IMG/VR virus record: IMGVR_UViG_3300032516_000043
Span: 1-49,249 of that record
Reading direction: 5' to 3' (one strand)
Length of the DNA stretch: 49,249 nt
DNA from: a virus
Of the stretch, positions 1-7,642 are shown piece by piece. Position 1 is the stretch's first letter. The number at the start of each line of letters is the position of its first letter. The notes beneath the pieces are model-generated. The model was not told where the DNA came from, searched no databases, and worked only from the letters and a program-made list of their open reading frames with translations. The position numbers and the translations under genes are program-made.

Positions 1-229
1 CGAAAGAGGCGATCTTCTTTGACCGGACCGGCCAGATCATGGGCGAGGCCTCGATGGTGGGCGCGGAACTGGCCCGCTGGCAGGACGAGGTCATCATGTG
101 CACCCTCATCGACCTCGATGCGACGGCCTACGACCTCGGCGACATGTTCAGCGGGGGCAACTCGAACTCCTACTCCGGCGCGGCCACCGCGCTCGGCACG
201 GCGGCGTTCGAAACCATGCTGACGTACTA
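1..229. repeat. Terminal overlap repeat, left copy
   Basis: Bases 1-229 match 49021-49249 except at 102 (A) versus 49122 (G), which changes a Thr codon to Ala in the capsid gene. It lies wholly inside one gene, so it looks like the overlap of a circular assembly rather than a biological terminal repeat. It shows the sequence is complete at about 49,020 bp. Confidence 0.9.
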
Positions 230-626
230 CCGAAAAAAGACGGACGAGCGCGGGAGGAAGATCAATACTCTCCCTGGCAAGCCCGTCCTCATGCACCCTG
301 CGGACTTGGAATTCACCGTGGACAAGTTGTTGAACAACGAGAAAGGCCCCATCGGAACGGCGGCCCAATCGGACGTCAACACGGCACGTGGAAAATTCCA
401 GCCGATCCTCAACCCGTACTTTACCTCCACGACCGCTTGGCTCTTGGGTGACTTCAAGAACTCGGCGCGGTGGGAAGAAGTGTGGCCTCTGGAGACTTAC
501 CAGCGGATAGGCGGATTGACGGAAGATGGGTTCAAAAAGGACGTCGTCGCGGAGTACAAAGGCAGCATCTACGGTGGGTGCGGATACGACGACATCCATC
601 GGGTGATCGAGTTCGCGGGAGCCTAA
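1..626 (+). CDS. Major capsid protein, C-terminal part (gene continues from the window end)
   Basis: This is the 3' part of the gene that starts at 48561. Joining 49020 to base 1 keeps the frame, the first whole codon being at base 3, and gives one 361-residue protein ending at TAA 624-626. It should build the icosahedral capsid shell. The call rests on position (after terminase, portal, MuF protein, protease-scaffold and decoration protein, before head-tail connectors), length, and a capsid-like composition with a conserved-looking segment KEAIFFDRTGQ near residue 155. No motif by itself proves the fold. The ATG at 39 is internal and is not the start. Confidence 0.8.
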   Translation, partial: KEAIFFDRTGQIMGEASMVGAELARWQDEVIMCTLIDLDATAYDLGDMFSGGNSNSYSGAATALGTAAFETMLTYYRKKTDERGRKINTLPGKPVLMHPADLEFTVDKLLNNEKGPIGTAAQSDVNTARGKFQPILNPYFTSTTAWLLGDFKNSARWEEVWPLETYQRIGGLTEDGFKKDVVAEYKGSIYGGCGYDDIHRVIEFAGA

Positions 627-631
627 AACTT

Positions 632-673
632 CCGAGTGCAGGAACCCTCCCCCTTGAGCACTCGGGGGGAGGG
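632..673 (+). promoter_or_regulatory. Two competing GC-rich hairpins after the capsid gene
   Basis: Hairpin A pairs 632-639 with 658-665 (8 bp, all Watson-Crick). Hairpin B pairs 645-653 with 665-673 (9 bp, all Watson-Crick). The 5' arm of B lies in the loop of A and the 3' arm of A lies in the loop of B. With no nucleotides left to span stem A, both cannot form fully, so they look like alternatives. No T-run follows, so it is not a classical intrinsic terminator. Between the capsid stop and the next ribosome binding site (682-687) it could tune capsid mRNA stability or read-through. Confidence 0.55.
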
Positions 674-694
674 AAAGATTAAAGGAGGAAACAA

Positions 695-1573
695 ATGTTA
701 AAGAAATTTTTGTCTATGTTCCTCGTCGGGTATATGCTCATGGGCGGGTTTTCTCCTTCTGCTCTTTTTGCGTATACCGACGCTTTGGCAACAAAAATGC
801 CAGGTGATCTGAAATGCACCGACCTCAAACTCGGCGGGAACGACGTCCTCGATTCGAACGGGACGACCCGCCTGACGGTGGGATCCACCAATTCTGTGGT
901 TGGAGACCTCTCGGTCAGTGGAACCGTGACGGGAAGCAATTATGCGACCGTCGCGTCGTCTGGATCATTCACTCACCGAATTTTGATGGGTCAAACCACG
1001 GCCATCAGCACCTTCACCCCGACCGCCCTTACTTTGGACGATGGGTTAACACTGACGGTCAACGGCCCGACGAAATTGGATGGGACAGTGGGATCGAATA
1101 CAGCATCGATCACCATCTCCACTCACATTGGCGTGACGGGGGATGTCTCGGCCAGCGGAGTTGTTTCGTCAGAAGATTCTCTTGTAGACGATGCGGCCAT
1201 TCACGAGACCCTTTACCTGGGGCTTACGACGGCCATTTCCTCGTTCACACCTACGGCGATTACGTTAGATGACGGTCTTACACTAACCGCCAACGGAACG
1301 CTGAACGTCAATGGAAACATGACTTCGACCGGCGCGGATGTGACTATAGCCACAAACGCGACCATATCGGGCACGTTAACATTGAGCGGCGGACTTATTC
1401 TAAGCGACCCGTATTCCGCCACTGAGACGGAGTTGAAGGCCTCCACCCCCACGGTAGTTGGCCAGATGTATTGGGATGAGACGAACCTGGCGATGATCGT
1501 ATCGACGGGCATCACCAACTGCGCGTCCTTTGGGTTGATCTACAACGGAGCATTGGCTCCCACTGGTTGGTAA
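695..1573 (+). CDS. Secreted beta-rich repeat protein, possible virion fibre or adhesin
   Basis: 292 residues. The N-terminus is a textbook Sec signal peptide: basic MLKK, a hydrophobic stretch to about residue 22, and a probable cleavage after SALFA (residues 22-26). The rest is low-complexity Thr/Ser/Gly-rich sequence of the kind found in fibres, with an internal repeat: FTPTALTLDDGLTL and FTPTAITLDDGLTL about 80 residues apart. The C-terminal segment (ASTP, about 20 residues, then VSTG-TNCASF) resembles the C-terminus of the large fibre ending at 12976. The start is set by AAAGGAGG just upstream. It sits directly after the major capsid gene, where head decoration genes occur, but an exported virion protein would be odd. 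Function is inferred only. Confidence 0.7.
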   Translation: MLKKFLSMFLVGYMLMGGFSPSALFAYTDALATKMPGDLKCTDLKLGGNDVLDSNGTTRLTVGSTNSVVGDLSVSGTVTGSNYATVASSGSFTHRILMGQTTAISTFTPTALTLDDGLTLTVNGPTKLDGTVGSNTASITISTHIGVTGDVSASGVVSSEDSLVDDAAIHETLYLGLTTAISSFTPTAITLDDGLTLTANGTLNVNGNMTSTGADVTIATNATISGTLTLSGGLILSDPYSATETELKASTPTVVGQMYWDETNLAMIVSTGITNCASFGLIYNGALAPTGW

Positions 1574-1585
1574 AGGAGAAAAGCC

Positions 1586-1972
1586 ATGCGCAAGCTCAAC
1601 GCATTGATCCCTCTCCTGCTCTTGGCTTTTGCGGGGCAGTTGCGGGCTGAATCTGGTGCCGTCACCATCTCCACGAGCAAGCGTGTGGCGGTTTCCACGA
1701 GTACTGCAACGACTCTTCTGTCCGCAGATCCTCAGGCGAAGAAGACGTGCCTCATTAACACGACGACGGATTATATCCTGATCGGCGACGCTGACACTAC
1801 GTTCTCGACGAGCGCGACGACAGGAACTTTCCGTCTGCCAGGAACTGTCTCCGGAACCAGCCCCAGCGGTTATTGTTTCGACGGCCCTAATTTTTCATAC
1901 AAGGGTGCGTTGAAGGCAATGGCGCCAGGAGCATCGGCGGCAGTGGTTGTTGACGTTATCAGGGAGAAATAG
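1586..1972 (+). CDS. Small secreted protein of unknown function
   Basis: 128 residues, start set by AAAGGAG 8-14 bases upstream. It begins with a Sec signal peptide (MRK, hydrophobic LIPLLLLAFAG, cleavage site near LRA-ES at residue 21). The mature part is about 107 residues, Thr/Ser rich, with two cysteines that could pair and no family I recognise. It follows the secreted protein at 695 by 12 bp and precedes head-tail connector genes, so it is probably co-transcribed with them. It may be a decoration or host-surface protein; nothing in the sequence decides this. Confidence 0.65.
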   Translation: MRKLNALIPLLLLAFAGQLRAESGAVTISTSKRVAVSTSTATTLLSADPQAKKTCLINTTTDYILIGDADTTFSTSATTGTFRLPGTVSGTSPSGYCFDGPNFSYKGALKAMAPGASAAVVVDVIREK

Positions 1973-1974
1973 TT

Positions 1975-2250
1975 ATGTCCGATACCACCGCCCACTACTC
2001 CGCTCTTCTCACCAGGATTGATCTGAAAATTTCAGCCCTGGTTGAAAATCCTCAGGTGGATTATCAAGTGGGCGGTGGGAACGGGACAGTCAAAATCACA
2101 GCGAGTCAAAAGCTTGACCAATTGATGAAGCTTCGTGAATCGATTCTGAAAAGGATTACTTCTAAACCAGAAGAAGTGATCGAAACTCTCCAGACGGATT
2201 TCTCCGCCTTCGGAGAAGATTTTAACACCTATATCAACGAGGATCTCTGA
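1975..2250 (+). CDS. Probable head-tail connector protein (gpW-like size and place)
   Basis: 91 residues. Predicted mostly helical with a short Gly-rich turn (YQVGGGNGTVKI, around residue 30) followed by a helix ending LMKLRESIL. That pattern and the length recall small gpW-type head-tail joining proteins, which use a Gly-rich hairpin followed by a LxxLR helix. The stop overlaps the next start (TGATG at 2248-2252), so translation is probably coupled to the neck protein that follows. The family assignment is by pattern and synteny only. Confidence 0.6.
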   Translation: MSDTTAHYSALLTRIDLKISALVENPQVDYQVGGGNGTVKITASQKLDQLMKLRESILKRITSKPEEVIETLQTDFSAFGEDFNTYINEDL

Positions 2251-2609
2251 TGCCATGGTCTCAACTCGATCAAGCAAAGCTGGACATCTCCGGGCTGATC
2301 TCGGAGTGGGGGGTCGCCTCGGTCGTGTCACGGGCTTCGGGAAGTTTGAACGGGAGCGGGCGGTTTTCCGGTACGTTCGTCAACAAGACCTCTGGGACGA
2401 TCTGGATTCAACCGAATGTGGGGAACTATCGGCGCGATCTTCCCGGAGTTTTGGAAGAAACAACCCACGTGGCTTTTGCCAGAAAGACGTTGAGCGTTCT
2501 CTCCGGAGATCGAATACTTCCGACGGGAGACACCTACGAGTACGACGTTCTTGACATCCAGGAAAATCCAACGCACAACGTCGTTATGATGCGGAGGGTA
2601 AAACGATGA
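2250..2609 (+). CDS. Probable head-tail stopper/joining protein
   Basis: 119 residues. The C-terminal half (GDRILPTGDTYEYDVLDI near residues 86-103) is the kind of beta-strand sequence seen in small head-closure proteins that report a measurement-like motif followed by a basic tail (MMRRVKR). It overlaps the gene before it by one base and the next by four (ATGA at 2606). In siphoviruses this slot, between connector and tail completion protein, normally holds the stopper that plugs the filled head and receives the tail. Assignment is mainly positional. Confidence 0.6.
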   Translation: MPWSQLDQAKLDISGLISEWGVASVVSRASGSLNGSGRFSGTFVNKTSGTIWIQPNVGNYRRDLPGVLEETTHVAFARKTLSVLSGDRILPTGDTYEYDVLDIQENPTHNVVMMRRVKR

Positions 2610-2995
2610 GCGTGGCGGTTCTCGGCCGAGAGCAGCTAGTCACCAACCTGTCGAAGTTCAAGCAAGACCTGGTCGACCGACTGGTTACGGCGGTGGAGAT
2701 TGTTCAAACAAAAGTCACAGAACATGCTCGGACGAAACACGGAGCAGACGCGCATCGAAGCGATCGATTTGTTACACGAACCGGCGGACTGGAAGCGAGT
2801 ATTCAACAGGGTGAAGTTAAGATTTCCAACGATATGATTTCTGGAGATGTAGAAGCGAGAATGCCGTACGCAAGTTTTGTCGAGGATGGAACCTCAAGGA
2901 ATCGTGCGTACCCTTTTATGAAGCCTGCGCTTTTCGCCAACACGAAGGAACTGCAAAATCGGGCGCGGCAGGCTTTGAAACAAACGGGAGCATAA
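2606..2995 (+). CDS. HK97 gp10-like neck/tail completion protein
   Basis: 129 residues. The middle and C-terminal pattern is typical of the HK97 gp10 family: a TGGLEASI segment (residues 59-66), then MPYASFVEDGTSRNRAYPFMKPAL (about residues 88-111, that is the YA..vE.GT ... PFm.pA signature), then a helical tail. Members of this family sit at the neck and help tails attach. It is translationally coupled to the gene before it through ATGA and is followed after 1 bp by a tail terminator-like gene, the usual order. Confidence 0.78.
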   Translation: MSVAVLGREQLVTNLSKFKQDLVDRLVTAVEIVQTKVTEHARTKHGADAHRSDRFVTRTGGLEASIQQGEVKISNDMISGDVEARMPYASFVEDGTSRNRAYPFMKPALFANTKELQNRARQALKQTGA

Positions 2996-2996
2996 A

Positions 2997-3404
2997 ATGG
3001 AATCGGTAGAGAAGGCAATTTACACGAGGTTGACGGGCGACACGACCCTCCAAAATTTGCTTGGAGCGTCAGGCCGGATTCGTCATGCCCAGGAAAACGT
3101 CCTCCCTCTCGATGCCGGCACCGTGACATTTTCAAATGTTTCTGTTGTCCCAGGATTCGTGGATTTCTTGACGGACGTGGAACTTTACCAATTCAATATT
3201 TATTCCAACAAGGCTGAGTCCATCAAGGACAGGATCCGTCGTTTACTGGAAGGGTACCAATTCCCTACGCCGACGGACGTGGGAATAAAGAGTTGCATGT
3301 TCGACTGGGAAGGCGGGGATGAGTTTGACACCCCTCTCCAGGTCGAGGTAAAAAGGATTCGTTTCAGAATTGCAATCTGCCGGTTCTCTCAAGCACCGGT
3401 CTAG
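2997..3404 (+). CDS. Probable tail terminator protein (DUF3168-like)
   Basis: 135 residues. It begins with a helix MESVEKAIYTRLTGD, followed by strands and a helix containing SIKDRIRRLLEGY (about residues 74-86). This alpha/beta layout with an early ..aiy..Lt.d.tl..LLg.. pattern is typical of tail terminators that cap the tail tube and join it to the head. Position between the gp10-like neck gene and the tail tube gene supports the call. Confidence 0.7.
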   Translation: MESVEKAIYTRLTGDTTLQNLLGASGRIRHAQENVLPLDAGTVTFSNVSVVPGFVDFLTDVELYQFNIYSNKAESIKDRIRRLLEGYQFPTPTDVGIKSCMFDWEGGDEFDTPLQVEVKRIRFRIAICRFSQAPV

Positions 3405-3419
3405 AAGGAGGAAAGAATC

Positions 3420-4205
3420 ATGCCATACGCAGAGCCAAAAAGGTTACTTCTCGGACCAGGTGACCTTTACATCAACGACGTTTTCGTCGGGAATGTAAAG
3501 GAGAGCGTCGAGTTCAAGTACGATCCGAACTACGCTTACCAACGTCCGGGTAATTGCATCGCCGATGTGAAAGGCGAGCGCACGTCCGAAGCGGCCACGT
3601 TGACGGCCAAGCTATGCGACTTCAAGGTGAGTCAGTTGCGACGAGCCTTCGGAGTTGCTGAAGCCGTCTCCTCGGGGAGTTTCCGTCTCCGAAACCAAGA
3701 GGTTATCAAGATGTCTGGTACGGGGGCCATTGCACTGGCGAAAACCGCGTGCACGGGTTCGCTCAAAGTGAGCAAACTCGACCGCGCAACGGTTGGAGCC
3801 TCGGGAACCTGGGGATCGGCATCTTACAAATCCGGAACCGACTTCTCGGCCACGGTCAGCGCGGTGTCCCGTGTTTCAGCGGGAACCATTGCCGACCAGC
3901 AGTACGTGGTTGTGGAATACGACTTCCTCGACGCGAACGCCAATGCCGTCCGGGTTGGTGGCGAGAAGACCGCGCCGGAGACCTTCGAGTTGAACTTCGT
4001 TCACAAGCAGTCGAATGGGAAACACATTCAGATCACCTTCTACAAGGCGATGTCAAATTCCGACATCACCCTCCCGTTCAACGAAAAGTCCTCTGGGAAT
4101 TACACGCTCCACCAGATCGGCTTCAAGGCACTCGTGGATCTGACGAAACCCGAAGGCCGGAATCTCTTCGAGATCATCGAAGAATCCCCGAAAGTGGCGT
4201 CGTAA
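3420..4205 (+). CDS. Probable major tail (tube) protein
   Basis: 261 residues, start set by AGAAGGAGG at about 3404-3412. The N-terminus (LLLGPGDLYINDVFVGNVKES) and the repeated beta-strand character fit the tail tube/major tail fold; Thr/Ala/Ser-rich inserts lie near residues 100-150. It follows the tail terminator and comes before the chaperone and tape measure genes, as a tube gene does, but here three glycosylation genes separate it from the chaperones. It would polymerise around the tape measure to form a non-contractile tail; no sheath gene is seen. Confidence 0.72.
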   Translation: MPYAEPKRLLLGPGDLYINDVFVGNVKESVEFKYDPNYAYQRPGNCIADVKGERTSEAATLTAKLCDFKVSQLRRAFGVAEAVSSGSFRLRNQEVIKMSGTGAIALAKTACTGSLKVSKLDRATVGASGTWGSASYKSGTDFSATVSAVSRVSAGTIADQQYVVVEYDFLDANANAVRVGGEKTAPETFELNFVHKQSNGKHIQITFYKAMSNSDITLPFNEKSSGNYTLHQIGFKALVDLTKPEGRNLFEIIEESPKVAS

Positions 4206-4258
4206 GTTTCAAACCCGCGCCCGCAAGCGGAGCGCACAGAAAGGAGAGAATAGAGCAA

Positions 4259-5317
4259 ATGCAAAACGAAACGCCTACTCTCATTGAAAAACAGTTGGAA
4301 GAATTGAAATCCGCCGGCGCCAATATATTCTCGGGGCAGGTCCAGGCGCACAAGCCTGGGGAGAAAGGTGCTAACCGCGCCATCCTTGAGAAATGGCTCC
4401 CCGCCTGGATTCGAAACTCCTATCTTAATTTTGAAATAGCCCGCAATTCTCCTGGACTTTCTTTCTTAAAGTCCTCGGCAAAGGGCCTGCCCGCCGTCGT
4501 CGTTGGAATCGGCCCAAGCCTCGACCATACGGTCGAACGGCTCATCAATTTCCAAAGGAACTGCATCATTATCTCAACCGACGCCGCTCTCCGCCCCCTG
4601 ACTGCCCGAAAAATTAAACCCCACATCGTTGTCAATGTGGATGCAAGCGACGTTCAGGAAGTTCTCTTCAAGGACGTCGACACCCATGACATTGTGCTGG
4701 TTGCCCCGACTTCGACACATCCGTGGACGCTGGCGGCGTGGAAAGGCCCGATCATTTTTTTCAACATGGTTCACCCTGGGATCGAGTTCATGGACATTGT
4801 TCTGCCGACCGTTTTCCCATGCCAGGGCGAAATGTGTGTGCATGGGACTGTCGGCAATACGGCGACCCTCCTGGCTTACCAGATGGGATGCAAACAGATC
4901 ATTGCCATCGGCATGGACCTCTGCTATGGGAAGGTCGGTGAAACCTGGAAGTACCGGTGCCAGGATTTTGAATGGTTCGACGACGGCGCGGAACATTTTT
5001 TCTGGAAACCGAAGGAATGCAGGATCCTTTACGACAACGATTTGCGGCTTAAACAGGCGTACGAGATTGAGGTCAAAGGCAAAAAGTTTATGGTGGACCC
5101 GGAACTTGAATTATATAGGAAGTCACTTTTTGAACTTGTCGGTTCTTTTGTCAACGTTTCTTTCACGGACTGTTCCGAAGGCGGAATCCTCGGGGCGGCA
5201 GGGTTTTATACCCAGAAATTCGAAGACGCTTTGCTGGAGCACTGCGGTCGACAAATTCAAGAGGGAGAGTCAGTTGTATTGCACCTCCCTAAAATCCTCC
5301 AAAGGAGAGAACAATGA
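4259..5317 (+). CDS. Maf/DUF115-like motility accessory factor type glycosyltransferase
   Basis: 352 residues, ATG at 4259 preceded by AAAGGAGAG. The central segment has VVVGIGPSLDHTVERL (about residues 80-95), then IISTDAALRPLTARKIKP and a VNVD strand. This G-x-GPSL...Tnga/Tdaal..L...gi.PhivV.vD pattern is diagnostic of the DUF115/Maf (6-hydroxymethylpterin pyrophosphokinase-like) family, whose bacterial members transfer nonulosonic acids to flagellin. A second conserved part (GNTATLLAYQMGCKQIIAIG, about residue 198) follows. It overlaps the next glycosyltransferase gene by ATGA. Most likely it helps glycosylate a phage structural protein, given its place right after the tail tube gene; the actual acceptor is unknown. 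Confidence 0.75.
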   Translation: MQNETPTLIEKQLEELKSAGANIFSGQVQAHKPGEKGANRAILEKWLPAWIRNSYLNFEIARNSPGLSFLKSSAKGLPAVVVGIGPSLDHTVERLINFQRNCIIISTDAALRPLTARKIKPHIVVNVDASDVQEVLFKDVDTHDIVLVAPTSTHPWTLAAWKGPIIFFNMVHPGIEFMDIVLPTVFPCQGEMCVHGTVGNTATLLAYQMGCKQIIAIGMDLCYGKVGETWKYRCQDFEWFDDGAEHFFWKPKECRILYDNDLRLKQAYEIEVKGKKFMVDPELELYRKSLFELVGSFVNVSFTDCSEGGILGAAGFYTQKFEDALLEHCGRQIQEGESVVLHLPKILQRREQ

Positions 5318-6324
5318 AAATACTTCACATCACAACGACGGATCCTGCGGGTTCCGTTCTAAACTTCGTCAACGCAATCAATTATCACACGCCTCACAGG
5401 GCGCGGCTCATCACTACCGTTCCGAACGCATTCAATTTTCCGACGGACATTGGCGGAATTTACGACGGTGGGGACGAGATCGAGGCTCTGCTCCGCGAGG
5501 CCGATGTCATTCACCTCCATAAAGTCCACGAGGACTTCGAAATTCCCGTCAACATGGAGAAGCGGGGAACCTTCCGCAAGTTCATTGTCGCCGACACCCT
5601 CAAGGCCTACCCGTCCAAGAAGCTGGTCTGCCACATTCACGGCCATCCCTTCGAGCGGAACAACGTCAAGGAGAACGCGGCGCACTACAAGAGGTTGGGT
5701 GTCAAGGTTCTATGCTCCACGCCGGACTTGGAAGAGATGTATCAGCCAGAATATTCGGAGGTCTCCTACTTTCCGAACTGCGTCCCGATCAACGACGTCC
5801 GATACCTCCCCCGCGCGAGCGACCGCCCGCTCATGATGGCGGACGGGAGCGAACGACTCTGTGTCTGCCACATGCCTACGCACGCGCTTCTCAAAAATGT
5901 CAACGAGATTCAGAGCATCATGAAGCGGATCGGCGGGGAGACGAACAGTTTTCTCATGAACATCCAGGGCGTTGACCACGAGCAAGCCATTCGTCACAAG
6001 CGAAACGCCCACGTCGTCTTCGATCACATGCAGGGCTACTACGGACTCTCCAGCCTTGAGGGGTTGTCGATGGGCAAGCCGACGATTGCCGGACTATCCA
6101 AATATACGCTGGACGCCATAATGAAATTCTTTGGAGTGGAGTTAGGAAAAATCCCGTGGGTGATTGCAACGAACGAATCAGAGTTGGAAACTCGATTGAT
6201 TGGGTTATTAGGTAGCGAGGCACATCGGCGTAGTATTGGGGAAATTTCCCGTAAATTCATGATGGAGGTCTGGAGTGATCGAGCTATCGGACAACGGCTG
6301 GCCGCATTCTACCAGTCCCTTTAG
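5314..6324 (+). CDS. GT-B (GT4-like) glycosyltransferase
   Basis: 336 residues. It opens with MKILHITTTDPAGS, a typical GT-B N-terminal strand and loop, then has a DVIHLHKVHED segment, and in the C-terminal half GYYGLSSLEGLSMGKPTIAG (about residues 243-262). That last part is the E-x7-E-like nucleotide-sugar site of GT4 enzymes (slsslEgLsmGkPtia). It is coupled to the Maf-like gene before it (ATGA at 5314) and overlaps the next glycosyltransferase by 50 bp. The sugar donor and acceptor cannot be read from sequence. Confidence 0.75.
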   Translation: MKILHITTTDPAGSVLNFVNAINYHTPHRARLITTVPNAFNFPTDIGGIYDGGDEIEALLREADVIHLHKVHEDFEIPVNMEKRGTFRKFIVADTLKAYPSKKLVCHIHGHPFERNNVKENAAHYKRLGVKVLCSTPDLEEMYQPEYSEVSYFPNCVPINDVRYLPRASDRPLMMADGSERLCVCHMPTHALLKNVNEIQSIMKRIGGETNSFLMNIQGVDHEQAIRHKRNAHVVFDHMQGYYGLSSLEGLSMGKPTIAGLSKYTLDAIMKFFGVELGKIPWVIATNESELETRLIGLLGSEAHRRSIGEISRKFMMEVWSDRAIGQRLAAFYQSL

Positions 6325-7036
6325 AGCAGACCCCCCGCTCAATTCTGTCGGGATTGTGATCCCGATGCGGGATGGAATGAAGTTCTTCAAACTGTGCCTT
6401 TACAGTGTGTTGAATTTCACCTTCCCACCATACACTTTGACGGTGGTGGATAATCTGTCTGGGCTTCGAACGAAAAAACAACTCCGTTCTCTTTCCCAGA
6501 ATCATCCGTTCGAAGTTGTTCGATACGATGAGCCGTTCAATTTTGCGGCGCAAGTAAACCTCGGACTTCGGCATGCATTCCGATTTCCCAACATTCGGTA
6601 CGGGCTGATTCTCAATGCGGACACGGTTGTGGAACCTGACTGGCTGACTCGTTTGTTGGAGGCAATTCAATCGGATAACTACGGGGCTGTCGGCCCGATC
6701 AGCAACGTAGCAATACCTGAGCAGGAAGTCGGGCGAAAAGAATCCATGGTCAAAAAAGTCGAACGTCTTTCTGGATTCTGTATGCTGATCCGGAGGGAGG
6801 CGTTTGAAAATACAGATGGGTTCGATGAACAGTTCAGCGGTGGGGGTTACGAGGATCAAGATTTTTCCATTCGACTCTCGAAGTTGGGATGGTTGTTGGG
6901 CGTTGACCGACGTGTTCACGTCCACCATTTCCACAGAGGGTTTCGTGTGGACAAAAAGCACACCGAGGAGATGCAGGAAAATCGGGTGCGATTTTTTGAG
7001 AAGCATTCAGCTCTCAAGGAGGAATCAAATGCCTGA
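6275..7036 (+). CDS. Family 2 (GT-A) glycosyltransferase
   Basis: 253 residues from GTG 6275, with GGAGG at 6264-6268. Motifs in order: SVGIVIPMRDGMKFFKLC (GT2 nucleotide-binding start), VVDNLSG, LILNADTVVEPDWL (the DxD-like metal/nucleotide site, here NAD-T) and FSGGGYEDQDFSIRL (the ED catalytic base region with GFDE upstream). This is the rhamnosyltransferase-like GT2 layout. It overlaps the gene before it by 50 bp and the tail chaperone by 8 bp, so the three glycosyltransferase genes are embedded in the tail operon. Confidence 0.82.
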   Translation: MIELSDNGWPHSTSPFRADPPLNSVGIVIPMRDGMKFFKLCLYSVLNFTFPPYTLTVVDNLSGLRTKKQLRSLSQNHPFEVVRYDEPFNFAAQVNLGLRHAFRFPNIRYGLILNADTVVEPDWLTRLLEAIQSDNYGAVGPISNVAIPEQEVGRKESMVKKVERLSGFCMLIRREAFENTDGFDEQFSGGGYEDQDFSIRLSKLGWLLGVDRRVHVHHFHRGFRVDKKHTEEMQENRVRFFEKHSALKEESNA

Positions 7037-7409
7037 AGCATTCGAAGATAGAACATTGTCGTACGTGGTTGGAGACAAGATTCTGATGATGAAGCCCTTG
7101 ACTTTGGGCCAGTTGAAGAAAGCCTTGCAGGTTGTCGAGAGTGCGGGGGCTAGTTTAATGCAAGCGGGCCCTAAAGACCCTGTGGCTTTTGTTCAAACTC
7201 TCCCGCCAATCATCGCGGGCAAGTTTGTTGAGATTGCTCCGATTCTTTTTCCAAACCAGGGATTAACGAAGGAGTGGATCGACGAGAACTTCGATGTTCC
7301 GATGGCGCGAAAAGTCATTATGGACGCGGCGCGGATCAACGACGTGACCGATTTTTTAGTCCATCTCCGGGGCCAGATGGAGAGTCAGGTCCCGGTGGCG
7401 AAGGTCTAA
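7029..7409 (+). CDS. Tail assembly chaperone, short form (lambda gpG-like)
   Basis: 126 residues, start set by AAGGAGG at 7017-7023. In siphoviruses this gene encodes the chaperone that coats the tape measure protein during tail assembly, and a fraction of ribosomes shift by -1 to make a longer product. Its place directly before the tape measure gene and the slippery site near its 3' end (7352-7358) support this identity; sequence similarity to known gpG proteins is not obvious by eye. Confidence 0.75.
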   Translation: MPEAFEDRTLSYVVGDKILMMKPLTLGQLKKALQVVESAGASLMQAGPKDPVAFVQTLPPIIAGKFVEIAPILFPNQGLTKEWIDENFDVPMARKVIMDAARINDVTDFLVHLRGQMESQVPVAKV

Positions 7410-7642
7410 TTTACCACACCTTCGGAGTTGCGTATGGCTGGACAGTGGAGCAAGTCAACGAAAGAACGTGGCCGCAGATCAAGGCGCTTCTGAAGTTGAT
7501 CAACCAGCTTCCTCCGCCCAGTGTTTTAGAGGGGCAACGTTTCTACTATAGCAATGTAAAGAAAGAAAGTTTGGACACCTTGCAAGGATCCGGGATACCG
7601 GTTAGGCAAGGGAAAGTTAAGTGGAGGGAAAATGGCTCTTGA
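7029..7642 (+). CDS. Tail assembly chaperone, -1 frameshift form (gpGT-like)
   Basis: Predicted 204-residue product: 110 residues of the short form, then 94 residues read in the -1 frame from 7358 to a TGA at 7640-7642. The join is followed by a flexible linker (SPSPGPDGESGPGGEG) and then a folded-looking domain starting LIYHTFGVAYGW. The second frame has no good start codon or ribosome binding site of its own, so frameshifting is the simplest way to express it. The end overlaps the tape measure start by 11 bp, as in lambda-like tails. Confidence 0.72.
7352..7395 (+). promoter_or_regulatory. Programmed -1 ribosomal frameshift site (U UUU UUA plus stem-loop)
   Basis: T TTT TTA at 7352-7358 is in the correct phase (zero-frame codons GAT TTT TTA) for tandem slippage. 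An 8-bp stem with one G-U pair, 7367-7374 with 7388-7395, starts 8 nt after the slippery heptamer, a usual distance. A second 6-bp pairing, 7361-7366 with 7375-7380, competes with or adds to it. Confidence 0.75.

Noticed and set aside
39-626. Separate 195-codon gene starting at 39
   Set aside because: It is the 3' part of the major capsid gene joined across the ends; no ribosome binding site at 39.
632-673. Full H-type pseudoknot for read-through of the capsid stop
   Set aside because: The third loop would have no nucleotides to cross an 8-bp stem, so both stems cannot coexist; kept only as alternative hairpins.
4629-5522. 297-codon + strand frame
   Set aside because: Lies over the Maf-like gene and its successor in another frame; Ser/Arg/Trp-rich shadow composition.
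6284-7006. 240-codon open frame on the minus strand
   Set aside because: It mirrors the GT2 gene, whose motifs are clear, and no other gene lies on the minus strand.
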